Shown here piece by piece: positions 51,290-60,235 of a stretch of 64,000 bases of DNA. The DNA comes from Gordonia malaquae NBRC 108250 (GTDB taxonomy: Bacteria > Actinomycetota > Actinomycetes > Mycobacteriales > Mycobacteriaceae): NCBI RefSeq assembly GCF_000344135.1, contig NZ_BAOP01000003.1, forward strand, positions 124,001 through 188,000. The letters are read 5' to 3'. The translations under genes were made by a program, and so were the position numbers. How positions within the stretch are numbered: position 1 is the stretch's first letter; every line of letters starts with the position of its first letter. Under the pieces are notes generated by a model, which saw only the letters and a list, made by a program, of their open reading frames with translations, was not told where the DNA came from and searched no databases.

Positions 51290-51311
51290 GACTTCAAGTG
51301 CACTTGAGGTC
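51290..51311. promoter_or_regulatory. SoxR box between sodA and soxR
   Basis: GACTTCAAGTG-CACTTGAGGTC has one mismatch from perfect symmetry and closely matches the known SoxR site CCTCAAG-N4-CTTGAGG. It is 38 bp from sodA and 18 bp from soxR. Confidence 0.85.
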
Positions 51312-51329
51312 AACGGCTACAGTGGAGAC

Positions 51330-51794
51330 ATGGACCACACGGGCGTCACGCACCACGAGCCGGACGAACTCCTCACCGTCGGCGAGATGAGTCGCCGTAC
51401 CGGCGTCGCAGTGTCCGCACTCCACTACTACGAGTCACTCGATCTGATCGCGTCACAACGAACGGCAGGCAACCAGCGCCGCTACCCGCGCCACATGCTG
51501 CGGCGAGTAGCGCTGGTGTCCGTGGCGAAGCGTCTCGGCATCCCGCTGTCCGATGTACAGGACGCCTTCGCCGAGGTCCCGCTCGACACGAGGCCGAGCC
51601 ACGAGGACTGGCAACGCGCCTCACGCCGATGGAAGACCACACTCGAACAGCGCAGGCTCGGCATCGAGAAGCTCGAGAAGGAGCTCACCGGATGCATCGG
51701 CTGCGGCTGCTTGTCGATGAAGGCGTGCGGTCTGCTCAATCCGGACGACGAATTGGCCCAGACAGGATCGGGCGCCCGGCGTGTCCCGTTGTGA
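51330..51794 (+). CDS. soxR: SoxR, redox-sensing MerR-family activator
   Basis: 154 aa, ATG 51330. MerR-type HTH LLTVGEMSRRTGVAVSALHYYESLDLI, a dimer helix, and the [2Fe-2S] cluster ligands C122, C125, C127 and C133 in CIGCGCLSMKAC (C-x2-C-x-C-x5-C), the SoxR signature. Oxidation by redox-cycling compounds activates transcription from the SoxR box just upstream. Likely targets here are sodA (divergent) and soxR itself. The gene is intact although its presumed target is not. Confidence 0.95.
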   Translation: MDHTGVTHHEPDELLTVGEMSRRTGVAVSALHYYESLDLIASQRTAGNQRRYPRHMLRRVALVSVAKRLGIPLSDVQDAFAEVPLDTRPSHEDWQRASRRWKTTLEQRRLGIEKLEKELTGCIGCGCLSMKACGLLNPDDELAQTGSGARRVPL

Positions 51795-51831
51795 GCGTCG
51801 TGTGATCCCCGACCAGGACGAATGAGTGATC

Positions 51832-53419
51832 TCACCGGAGTGCCACTTCGGCGCCGACGGCCAAGAGGTCCGAGACGTCGGCGATCTTGATGCGCGGACG
51901 CCCTTCCGCACTGCCCGCAGTGCGGAAGGGCGTCGATGCGACGCCAGCCGTCAGCGTCGATGACACACGCGCCATTGCGTTCGGCCAGGGCGACGACATC
52001 GTTGCCCACGCGTCGATCGGTGCGCGTCGCCAAGTCGTCGATCACCGATCGCGCCGTCTCTTCGGCGCATCGCCGATTGGCGCCGATTTCGCCACGCGCA
52101 CCACGCTTGATCCACCCCGCGACGTACTGCCCGGCGATTGTCTCGCCCGATTCTGCGTCGACCACGCGGCCGTCCCGATGGGGAACTGTTCCGGCCCCCG
52201 AGTCGAATGGGAGTCCGTCCAGCGGGGCACCCCGGAAACCGACCGCTCCGATGATGAGTCCGGTCTCGATCACGTCCGCGGATCCGTCGTGGTCCACTTC
52301 GAGGCCGGTCACCGACCGATCACCCAGGACGGCCCGGGGAGTCGTGTCGAAACGGAACACGAGGCGGCGGTCGTGGTTGCGTGTTCGAGTGTCGACGAGG
52401 GTGCGCAAGAGCGCGACCGCCGAGTTGTCGGCGTCCGACTCGTCGCCGACTGGATCGCCGACGACGATGTCTGCCGGAAGGTCGACCAATGCGGCGACCT
52501 CGCCGACGGTGAACGCGGCTTGCGCCGGGCCGCGTCGTCCGAGGATGACGACTTCTCGCACGGTGCTCGTCCGGAGGGCATCGAGCGCGTGATCGGCTAT
52601 GTCGGTGGTCGCGAGCGCGTCGGGGTCGGCGAGGAGAACGCGTGCGACGTCGAGCGCGACGTTCCCGTTGCCGATCACCACCGCGCGGTCAGCGGACAGA
52701 TCGACGGCGAGACCTGCGGCGTCGGGATGACCGTTGTACCAGGCGACGAAGTCACCGGAACCGATGTATCCGGCACGGTCCTCGCCGGGGACTCCGACCG
52801 TCTTCGACACCGGCGCGCCGTGCGCGAACACGACCGCGTCGTACGACGACGAGAGGTCGTCGGGAGTCACGTGCACGCCGACATCGATCCCGAGCAGGTA
52901 CCGGAATCGCGGTGACGACGTGGTCGAGTCGAGAACGTCGCCGACTTTCTTGGTAGTCGGGTGATCGGGCGCGACACCGGCGCGGATCAAGCCCAGTGGC
53001 GTCGGCAATCGCTCGATGACGTCGACGTACACGTTCGGCTCGGTGAGCAGCTCTGCGGCCGCGTACAACCCCGCAGGTCCCGCGCCCACGACGGCGACTC
53101 GGGCCGGCGAATGGACACGAGTCGGCGGCGCGGGTCGGAACGGGACGAGTCCGTCCCGCACATCGTGATCGCGGTAGTACGCGGCGTTGATGTCGACGAA
53201 CACCTGCTGATTCGGGCGGAGAGCGTCAGTATGAACGATCGCATCCACCGGGCACTCCGGAACGCACGCGCCGCAGTCGATGCAGGTGGCCGGGTCGACG
53301 TACAACATGTCGGCGGTCGCGAAGGCCGGTTCGTCGGGTGTGGGATGAATGCAGTTCACCGGACACGCAGCGACGCACCCGGCGTCGTTGCAGCACGATT
53401 GGGTGATCACATGGCTCAT
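51832..53419 (-). pseudogene. fprB: Ferredoxin-NADP reductase FprB, frame broken near the 3' end
   Basis: From ATG 53419: an N-terminal ferredoxin domain (CCNDAGCVAACPVNCIHP and CIDCGACVPECPVDAI, cluster Cys intact), FAD motif VGAGPAGLYAAAELL, NADP motif VIGNGNVALDVARVL, and GWIKRGARGEIGANRR. After DGWRRIDAL the frame runs into a perfect 38-bp palindrome (51897-51934). The family C-terminus (GRPRIKIADVSDLLAVGAEVAL, split here by eye) continues in another frame to a stop at 51832. It overlaps the P450 stop by 4 nt (ATGA), so it is the dedicated redox partner. Activity may survive with an altered tail. Confidence 0.85.
51897..51934. repeat. Perfect 18-bp inverted repeat inside fprB
   Basis: Arms 51897-51914 and 51917-51934 are exact inverses around CC. 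The centre reads CCGCACTGC-CC-GCAGTGCGG. It lies in what should be coding sequence and coincides with the frame break, suggesting hairpin-templated mutation or a sequence artefact, although it could also end convergent soxR transcripts. Confidence 0.75.
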
Positions 53420-54752
53420 CGGACCACCGTCACCCGGCCGCCGCGGCCCGGTGTGAACGGCAGCCCGCGGAACACCACCCGTTCTGCCCGTTCGGTGGTC
53501 GGCAGCACACGGAACTCGCTCAACACGGTTCGCAGGATCACCGCCATCTCCATGTTTGCGAACGACGCCCCGATACAGCGCCGATTTCCGCCGCCGAAGG
53601 GCACCCACGCATAGGTGTCGGGCATGCGGCCGAGAAAACGTTCGGGCATGAACTCGTCGGGTCGCGGAAAGTTTCGCGGATCATTGTGCGCGACAGACGC
53701 CGCAACGTACACGTTCATACCGTGCGGGATCACCCACTCGCCGAGCGCCATTCGATCGGCGCGCACCGTTCGCACGGTCCCGTCGATCACGGTGCGCGAG
53801 CGCATCACCTCGTGAATGGTGGCCTGCAGATAGGACGACCCGCCGCCCTCGATCTCAGCGACGAGCCTCTGCAGAACGTGAGGATTGCGGCTCAACCGTT
53901 CGAACGCCCACGCGAGCGACGTGGCAGTCGTCTCGTGACCGGCGGCGAGAAGCGTCACGAGCTCATCACCGATCTCCTCGTGTGTCATCGCCGATCCGTC
54001 GTCGTACCGGGCTCGGAGCAGGAGCGACAGGACGTCGGTCCTGGTGTCGAACTCCGGGTCGGATTCAGCCCGGCGGATGAGCCGCTCCAGAATCTCATCG
54101 AAATGCTTCCGCATGGCGAGGTGACGGCGCCACGGGCTCAACGGACCCCAATCCCACTGCAGCGGACGGATTGCGAAGATCGTCGCACCGAATCTGATCC
54201 ACCTGGGCATGAGTTCCCGGAGTTCATCGAACTCGGCGCCCTCGGCCCCGAACACCGCCCGCAGAATGATGTTCAGTGTGATGCTCATCGTCGACGGGTG
54301 CGTCGGAAACTGCTTCCCGATCGGCCAGGTGGCGATCTCCTTGCGGGTCTCCTCCTCCGCGATCGACTCGAAGTCCCGAAGGCTGCGACCGTGGAACGGT
54401 GGGGTGGTGGGGTGAGCAGTTTCCGGTCCCGGCGGTGTTCGGAGGTCTGTTTGCCGAAGATCGACCCGGATCCGAACATGACGTCGAGACTCGGTTCGAT
54501 CCCGCCCGCGACGTCGGACGGGACGTGGAACAGTTCGTCGAACATCGTGGGCTCGGTGATCACGACGGTCCGCCCGAAGCTCAGCAGGGGCATGGTGAAC
54601 GTCGGCCCGTAACGCTCGGCGAGTTCGGCCAACGATCGCGGCCGGTCGGTGACGAACCGGATCTGCGCGCGAGGACTGAAGCGCGGACCGTCAGGAAGTC
54701 GAACAGGCGCCTGCGAGGTCGTCGAGGTGTCGGTGGACAGTCGTGTGGTCAT
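53416..54752 (-). pseudogene. Cytochrome P450 disrupted by an 8-bp tandem duplication
   Basis: Two frames form one P450 of about 440 aa. From ATG 54752: RLPDGPRFSPRAQIRFV to SEHRRDRKLLTPP (C-helix region with H-RR). After the duplicated 8-mer the other frame gives FHGRSLRDFESIAEEET and continues through AGHETTATSLAWAFERL (I-helix), EVMRSRTVIDGTVRTV, and the haem loop FGGGNRRCIGASFA to the end. Deleting one repeat unit restores the frame exactly. It is coupled to fprB (4-nt overlap), so the pair would be a mono-oxygenase and its reductase. The CdaR regulator is divergent. Confidence 0.88.
54398..54413. repeat. 8-bp tandem repeat causing the P450 frameshift
   Basis: GGTGGGGT occurs twice in direct succession (54398-54405, 54406-54413). 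On the coding strand this is ACCCCACC twice. One copy gives the family sequence LLTPPFHG in frame; two copies shift the frame by +8. Confidence 0.85.
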
Positions 54753-54879
54753 GAGGGCCTCCCGCGGCGTCGCGCTGTGATGTGCTTCTCATGGTCTTCA
54801 CTCCTCGTTCACATCGGTAGGTGCATTCGCACCAGAGCACCTTCATGTGAGTGCACTCTGCAGCGGATAGTCTCGGGCA

Positions 54880-56127
54880 ATGGACTCCTCCGAGTGCACG
54901 CCTGCTGTGAAAGACTTGATCCGTCGAGCCGCGCAGGCGGTGATCGACGCACCGCCCGATTGGTTCGACGAGATCGATGAGGCCGCGTTCCAGGCGCCCG
55001 ACACGCGACCGGTAGCCGACGACCCCGCGCTGCGTGCCCTGACAGTCCGCAACACCCACGCCATGCTCACTCGCTGGGCGACGGCCAACGTCGACGCTCC
55101 CGGTGTGCCCGTTCCGCCGTTCATCGACAACATCCAGGAGACCGCGCGCCTGATGGTCGCGCGCGGGCACACCGACGCCAGCGGCGAGGCGTACCGATTG
55201 GGCCAGAACGTCGCGTGGCGTCGATGGATGAAGATCGCGTTCGGCCTCACGTCCGACACGGACGACCTACGGGACATGCTCGACGTGTCCGCCGAGCTCA
55301 TCGGAACGTTCGTCGACGCGACGATCGAGGCGCTGACCGCGCAGATCGCCGTCGAGCGTGAACACGTCGTACGAGGCCGAGACACCGCACGACTCGACGC
55401 GGTGTCGTTGATCGTCGACGGCGGCGCCGTGGACGTGCCTGCGGCCGAACGGTTGCTGGGATATCGATTCGAGCAGCCGCACACCGCGATCGTCGTGTGG
55501 ACGACAGCACCGTCGCCTCGGCTGTCCGAACTCGAACACACCGCCGACACTCTCGCTGCTCATCTGGGTGCCACTCGGACCGTGCGCGTGGTGGCGAGTC
55601 CCGGAGCAGTGTGGGCGTGGTTCGCATCCGTCAACCGCGACCGACTCCACGACGTCGAGTCAGCTCTGGCCATCGGCAACCGGCGGCACGTCGCGATCGG
55701 CTCGACAGGTACGGGCATCGACGGCTTCCGGACGTCGCACCTCGACGCCGTGAGCACTCAGCGGATGATGGCCCGGATGGACACCGACCACGCCGTCGCG
55801 ACCTTCGACGACGTGGAAGGCGTCCTGCTGGCAACCGCATCGCCGGACCGCGCCGACCGGTTCGTCTCGCACACCCTCGGTCCGCTCGAGAACAGCCATC
55901 CGGATGTTCGAGCAGCGGTGCGGGAGTACCTTCGCGCCGAGTGCAACGCGTCGCGCGCTGCCCAGACGTTGTTCACTCACCGAAACACGCTGCTCCGCCG
56001 GATCAAGCGAGCGGACGAACTCCTCCCCCGCCCACTCGGCGAGAATGCGCTCAACATCGGAATCGCACTCGAGATCCGCCACTGGCGCGGATCGGCGAAC
56101 GAAACGATCAGCGAGTCTCGCAGATGA
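54880..56127 (+). CDS. PucR/CdaR-family transcriptional regulator
   Basis: 415 aa, ATG 54880. The C-terminal HTH of the PucR type is clear: AVREYLRAECNASRAAQTLFTHRNTLLRRIKRADELL. Before it lies a GGDEF-like degenerate region (ALAIGNRRHVAIGSTGTGIDGFRTSHLDA). The N-terminal helical domain (about 10-160) resembles RsbT-type co-antagonist sensors. Its position divergent from the P450-fprB operon, with about 130 bp between, makes that operon the likely target. The end overlaps the convergent DDN-like gene by 20 bp. Confidence 0.87.
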   Translation: MDSSECTPAVKDLIRRAAQAVIDAPPDWFDEIDEAAFQAPDTRPVADDPALRALTVRNTHAMLTRWATANVDAPGVPVPPFIDNIQETARLMVARGHTDASGEAYRLGQNVAWRRWMKIAFGLTSDTDDLRDMLDVSAELIGTFVDATIEALTAQIAVEREHVVRGRDTARLDAVSLIVDGGAVDVPAAERLLGYRFEQPHTAIVVWTTAPSPRLSELEHTADTLAAHLGATRTVRVVASPGAVWAWFASVNRDRLHDVESALAIGNRRHVAIGSTGTGIDGFRTSHLDAVSTQRMMARMDTDHAVATFDDVEGVLLATASPDRADRFVSHTLGPLENSHPDVRAAVREYLRAECNASRAAQTLFTHRNTLLRRIKRADELLPRPLGENALNIGIALEIRHWRGSANETISESRR

Positions 56128-56545
56128 CCACCGGGATGTCGCGGGAGGTGCGCTTCTGGTACGACGCGTAGCCGCCGTACGCGGCCACGATCTGCGGCCA
56201 GAGCCGCGCCTTCTCGTCCGGGGTGGCGGTCCGAGCAGTCACGGGGCGGGTCACGCCGTTGATGACGATCCCGGCGTCGGGCGTCGCCTGCAGATTCCGA
56301 TACCAGTCGGGATGGCGATCGTCGCCGCCCTTCGATGCCACCAGGACGATCCGTTCGGCGTCGTGAACGGGGCTGGTGAGGAAACATGATCGAGGGAGGC
56401 CGGACTTCCGTCCGACCGTGTGGAGTTCCACGGTCGGCATGCCGAACGGGGTCGACAGCAGTCGGCCGCCGCTGACCGCCAGGATCAGTCGGTGACCGCG
56501 GTTCATCAGTTTGCTTCCGAGGTCTTTCACGGTGTTCGAGTTCAT
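56108..56545 (-). CDS. DDN-like nitroreductase/quinone reductase family protein
   Basis: 145 aa. TPFGMPTVELHTVGRKSGLPRSCFL is the family core; KGGDDRHPDWYRNLQATPDAGIVI is the typical second strand/helix pair. Likely binds F420 and reduces quinones or similar compounds. ATG 56545 overlaps the hydrolase stop (4 nt), so it is third in an SDR-hydrolase-DDN operon. Compare the relative at 1-525, which shares the TTGRKSG-type segment. Confidence 0.85.
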   Translation of the reverse strand: MNSNTVKDLGSKLMNRGHRLILAVSGGRLLSTPFGMPTVELHTVGRKSGLPRSCFLTSPVHDAERIVLVASKGGDDRHPDWYRNLQATPDAGIVINGVTRPVTARTATPDEKARLWPQIVAAYGGYASYQKRTSRDIPVVICETR

Positions 56546-57300
56546 CGGCGTTCCTCATGTTGTGCCCACCAGTCGACGATGCGGTCGACGACGTGCTGCG
56601 GTGAGCGGACCCAGTTGATGTGATCGTTCGACGCACCGTCGGGTACGTCCTGGTCGCGGTAGTGCCATCGTGTGACGGCTGTCGGTGTGAACAGGCGACC
56701 GGCGAGATCGTCGACGGCGGTCGTCGGCGACAGTCGATCGTGGTCGAGGCTGATGACCAGCGCCGGGGTGTCGATCTGCCTCGGCACGTCGAACGGAGGT
56801 GTGCCGGTGAGGACCATCCGTGACCATTCACGCATCAGCGTCCGCGCGCCGGGTCCCCCGAAGGCGGGCTTCGGGAGGTGCCCGAACAATGCAGTGGCGA
56901 CCGGGACGATCACGCCGGCCATGAACGCGATCAGCAGACCGCCGTGCGGGAAGTGCCGGTAGAACGGATAGGCGCCGCCGACGGTCACCACGCCCTCCAC
57001 GGGAGTCCGGGTCAGCTCGTGGCCCGCCGCCAATTGTGCGCCGAGACTGTGGCCGAGCAGGATGACCGGGCGGTCGGGGTTCTCCCTTCGGACCACCGCA
57101 ACGGCTGCCTCGATGTCGCCTATCTCGTCGTCATAACTCCAGTCCGCTGCACGTCCGGCCCGCGGCTGATCACGCTCGAACCCTCGACGGCCGAGTGCGC
57201 GCGCATCCCATCCGTGGGTCGCGAACGCCTCTGTCACTGGTCTGTAGAAGCCGGACCCGATCGCCATCGCCGGGGCGATGAGAACAATCGGCGAGGTCAT
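56542..57300 (-). CDS. Alpha/beta hydrolase
   Basis: 252 aa from ATG 57300. Opens with a strand IVLIAPAMAIGSGFYRPV, nucleophile elbow VILLGHSLGAQLAAG (Ser in GHSLG), Asp in LVISLDHDRLSP and final His in SNDHINWVRSP. The small size and GHSLG are typical of esterase/lipase-like hydrolases with unknown substrate. It overlaps the SDR stop by 4 nt and the DDN-like start by 4 nt. Confidence 0.85.
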   Translation of the reverse strand: MTSPIVLIAPAMAIGSGFYRPVTEAFATHGWDARALGRRGFERDQPRAGRAADWSYDDEIGDIEAAVAVVRRENPDRPVILLGHSLGAQLAAGHELTRTPVEGVVTVGGAYPFYRHFPHGGLLIAFMAGVIVPVATALFGHLPKPAFGGPGARTLMREWSRMVLTGTPPFDVPRQIDTPALVISLDHDRLSPTTAVDDLAGRLFTPTAVTRWHYRDQDVPDGASNDHINWVRSPQHVVDRIVDWWAQHEERR

Positions 57301-58205
57301 CGCGCGTGGGCGACGGCCATCGGCACGCCCGTCAGTTCCTCCGACACCGCCCACAGCCGCCGGATCCCTTCGTCGGTGCCCGGACGGATCATCGGGCGTC
57401 GGACGGGTGACCCGAAGCCGGCAAAGGTCGGACCGTAGAGCGTCCCGCCGACCGCCGCGGGATCAGTCGCCGCGCGAAGTTGGCTGAGGGCCCCGCGTGG
57501 GACCGACATCCCGAAGAACCGCGCCGTGTAGCCGCCGAGTGCGCCGAAGACGCCGCCTCCACCTGCCTGATGAGTTGTCGTCTGCAAGTCGGAATCGGTC
57601 CAACCGGGATGGCCCGACAGCGCCTTCGCGCGAGCGCCCGCCTCGACGAACAGCCTGTTGAGGCCGATCGCGAAGTGCAGATTGGCGAGTTTGGAGTTCC
57701 CGTACGCGCGCCACGCGTTGTACGTGCCGGCGAGGAACGGATCGGCTGGGTCGAGATTTCGGCCTTGGTGGCGCGCGACGCTGGTCACGGTCACCACGCG
57801 ACCGGAGTCGGCGGCAAGCACCGCGGGCAGGAGGTCGGCTGTCCAGGTCCAGTGGCCGAGGTGATTGGTTCCGAGCTGCGTCTCGAAACCATCGACGGTT
57901 CGGCCCTCGGGCGTCGCCATGACGCCCGGGTTGTTGATCAGCAGGTCGATGCGATCATGCTGGTCGAGGACGCGGGCTGCCGCAGCCCGCACGGATTCCT
58001 GCGATGAGAGGTCGAGCGGCACGATCTCGATCGATGCGCTCGGGGTCTGCGCGAGAATCGCCGTCGTGGCGCCGTTCGCCTTGTCGATGTTTCGAGCGCC
58101 GATGACGACATGTGCCCCTTTGCTCGCCAGGGCGGTCGCCGTTGCGAGCCCGAGGCCCCCGTTGCCGCCGGTGACGACTGCGACGCGGCCGTCCTGCTGT
58201 GGAAT
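57297..58205 (-). CDS. Short-chain dehydrogenase/reductase with probable ATT start
   Basis: The coding pattern is unmistakable from DGRVAVVTGGNGGLGLATATA (shown here up to 20 residues) through LLINNPGVMATPEG, VTVTSVARHQG, and AYGNSKLANLHF (Y-x3-K), to AVAHAR. The length, about 302 aa, fits protochlorophyllide-reductase-like SDRs. There is no ATG, GTG or TTG before the Rossmann strand; an in-frame TAG stands at 58209-58211 and the first usable codon is ATT at 58203-58205. TTGACA 58234-58229 with TAGGAC 18 bp on would give a leaderless message starting there. Alternatively the first 60 residues are lost and the gene is decaying. Confidence 0.78.
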   Translation of the reverse strand: MPQQDGRVAVVTGGNGGLGLATATALASKGAHVVIGARNIDKANGATTAILAQTPSASIEIVPLDLSSQESVRAAAARVLDQHDRIDLLINNPGVMATPEGRTVDGFETQLGTNHLGHWTWTADLLPAVLAADSGRVVTVTSVARHQGRNLDPADPFLAGTYNAWRAYGNSKLANLHFAIGLNRLFVEAGARAKALSGHPGWTDSDLQTTTHQAGGGGVFGALGGYTARFFGMSVPRGALSQLRAATDPAAVGGTLYGPTFAGFGSPVRRPMIRPGTDEGIRRLWAVSEELTGVPMAVAHAR

Positions 58206-58300
58206 GTCCTAGGAACGATAAGTGAGCAGTGTCAACATTCACGGGCGGATCGGCTCGAAATCCGCACACCGGGACCATTTATCGACATACCGTTTCGATC

Positions 58301-59287
58301 GTGGACACCGATCACGACGACGCCGACACCCGCGCCCTCGCCGAAGCCATCGAGTCGATCCTGCTCGGCGGGGACCGAACGCTCAGTCCGAACGATCTCG
58401 CCGAGCGCACCGGAATCGACGCCGACTACAGTCGCCGACTCTGGCGATCGATGGGGTTCCCCATCACCGACGACGACGCGATCACCCTGACCGACAACGA
58501 TCTCGCCGCGATGAAACGTGTGAAACACGCACTCGATCTCGGAGTGGTCAGCCCCGCGACCATGACCGCTCTCGCTCGGCAGACCGGTCAGGTGTTCTCT
58601 CAGCTCGCCGAAAGCGAGGGGAACGAGCTGTTTCGCGTGGCACTGTCGGCGGTGAACGACGATCCCGATGGAAAGGACGCGCTCGTCCGGCTTCTCGCCG
58701 ACGACCTCGTCCCGCTTATCGAGAGCATGCACTCGTACGTCTGGCGCCGACAGTTGGCCGCCTATGTGGCGCGGACGGTCGCCCGCTACGAGCGGTCGGG
58801 GACCGCCGACGTCGATGTGACGGTCGGATTCGCCGACATCTCTGGTTACACATCATTGTCGAGGCACGCCACGGAGTCGGACCTCGCCGGACTCCTCGAG
58901 CTGTTCGAGTCCGTGGCGACGGACGCGGTCGGCGCACACGACGGTCGCGTGGTGAAACTGATCGGCGACGCAGTCCTCTTCACCACGGCCGAACCGACCG
59001 CCGGAGTCGCGATCGCAGCAGAACTGCTCGCCCTGTGGCCCGCCGACAGGCCGCCGGTCCGCGCGGGGCTGGCGACGGGCACCGTCTTACGAAGGGTCGG
59101 CGACGTGTTCGGTCCGACGGTCAACATCGCCAGTCGACTCACCTCATTGAGTCGACCGAACGAGGTCCGAGTCGACGAGAAGACCGCGGCTGCGCTCGTC
59201 GATCGACACCGATTGGTCGAACAGGATCCCCAGGACGTCCGCGGATACGACGGCCTCCGATCGTGGACACTAATGTCGGGACCGTGA
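58301..59287 (+). CDS. Class III adenylate/guanylate cyclase with N-terminal regulatory domain
   Basis: 328 aa from GTG 58301 (GTG 58229 also in frame). The N-terminal 150 residues resemble the adenylate cyclase regulatory domain of Rv2212-type enzymes (LSPNDLAERTGIDADYSRRLW, ITLTDNDLAAMKRVKHALDLG). The catalytic domain has metal-binding D179 in GFADISGYTSLSR and D223 in KLIGDAVLF, and the substrate-side segment GPTVNIASRLTSL. Cytosolic; makes cAMP, probably in response to pH or fatty acids as in Rv2212, but that is by analogy. GTGA overlap with the dehydratase gene. Confidence 0.88.
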   Translation: MDTDHDDADTRALAEAIESILLGGDRTLSPNDLAERTGIDADYSRRLWRSMGFPITDDDAITLTDNDLAAMKRVKHALDLGVVSPATMTALARQTGQVFSQLAESEGNELFRVALSAVNDDPDGKDALVRLLADDLVPLIESMHSYVWRRQLAAYVARTVARYERSGTADVDVTVGFADISGYTSLSRHATESDLAGLLELFESVATDAVGAHDGRVVKLIGDAVLFTTAEPTAGVAIAAELLALWPADRPPVRAGLATGTVLRRVGDVFGPTVNIASRLTSLSRPNEVRVDEKTAAALVDRHRLVEQDPQDVRGYDGLRSWTLMSGP

Positions 59288-60222
59288 TCACTGCAGACGA
59301 TGTCCGCGCCGCCCGCCGTCGAACCGGCGACTATGTGAGACGCACACCCATTCTACGCGCGGACGCCCACGAGTCCGGCGCCGACATCTGGTTCAAGGCC
59401 GAGTTCCTGCAGCGCTGCGGAGTGTTCAAAACCAGGGGCGCCTTCAATCGTCAACTGCGCGCCCGGGAGAACGGACTCCTCGACGCCGCGACCGGAATCG
59501 TCGCGGCGTCAGGCGGAAACGCGGGCCTCGCCAATGCGTACGCGGCCTCGGTGCTGGGCGTGCCCGCCACTGTGTTCGTCCCCGAGACCGCACCCCGGGT
59601 GAAGGTGGATCGGCTCCGGGCGTTCGGCGCGGACGTGCGGCAGGTCGGCACCGAGTACTCCGAGGCCTACGCCGCGTCCCAGAGTCATGTCGCCGAGACC
59701 GGTGCGCTGTTCTCCCACGCATACGACCAGCCCGACATCGCCGCAGGCGCGGGCGTGATCGGTCTCGAGATCGTCGACGACGTGCCAGACGTCGACACTA
59801 TCGTCGTCGCCGTGGGCGGCGGAGGCCTGTTCGCGGGCATCGCCGCTGCCGTTCACGATCACGGCGTACGAGTGGTCGCCGTCGAACCAGAACTGATTCC
59901 GACCCTGCACGACGCTCTCGACTCCGGGCATCCCGTGGACGTCTCGGTGTCGGGCGTGGCGGCCGACTCGCTCGGCGCCCGCCGGATCGGCGACGTCGGA
60001 TTTCAGGTTGCTCAAGCCACCGACCCGATCAGCGTGCTCGTGACCGACGACGACATCGTCGATACTCGTCGAGCGCTGTGGGACGAGTACCGGATCCCGG
60101 CGGAGTACGGTGCTGCGGCAGCACTCGCCGCGTTGCGCGGCGGCGCGTACGTTCCCGCACGGTCCGAGACCGTGGCGGTGATCGTGTGCGGCGCGAACAC
60201 CGACCCGTCGACCCTCCGGTGA
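59284..60222 (+). CDS. PLP-dependent threonine/serine dehydratase
   Basis: 312 aa, GTG 59284. Fold type II PLP enzyme: the Schiff-base Lys is K49 in GVFKTRGAFNR, the phosphate/carboxylate loop is ASGGNAGLANA, and the glycine-rich phosphate-binding loop is VAVGGGGLFAGIAAAV. It lacks the ACT regulatory domain, so it is the short catabolic-type dehydratase that converts threonine or serine to keto acids and ammonia. It overlaps the cyclase stop by 4 nt and is followed by an amidase gene 14 bp later. Confidence 0.92.
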   Translation: MITADDVRAARRRTGDYVRRTPILRADAHESGADIWFKAEFLQRCGVFKTRGAFNRQLRARENGLLDAATGIVAASGGNAGLANAYAASVLGVPATVFVPETAPRVKVDRLRAFGADVRQVGTEYSEAYAASQSHVAETGALFSHAYDQPDIAAGAGVIGLEIVDDVPDVDTIVVAVGGGGLFAGIAAAVHDHGVRVVAVEPELIPTLHDALDSGHPVDVSVSGVAADSLGARRIGDVGFQVAQATDPISVLVTDDDIVDTRRALWDEYRIPAEYGAAAALAALRGGAYVPARSETVAVIVCGANTDPSTLR

Positions 60223-60235
60223 CAACCCGGTTAGC

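Noticed and set aside
58222-60222. 666-codon plus-strand frame
   Set aside because: Its first half is out of frame with the cyclase gene and Arg-rich; only the last part is the real dehydratase, which begins at 59284.
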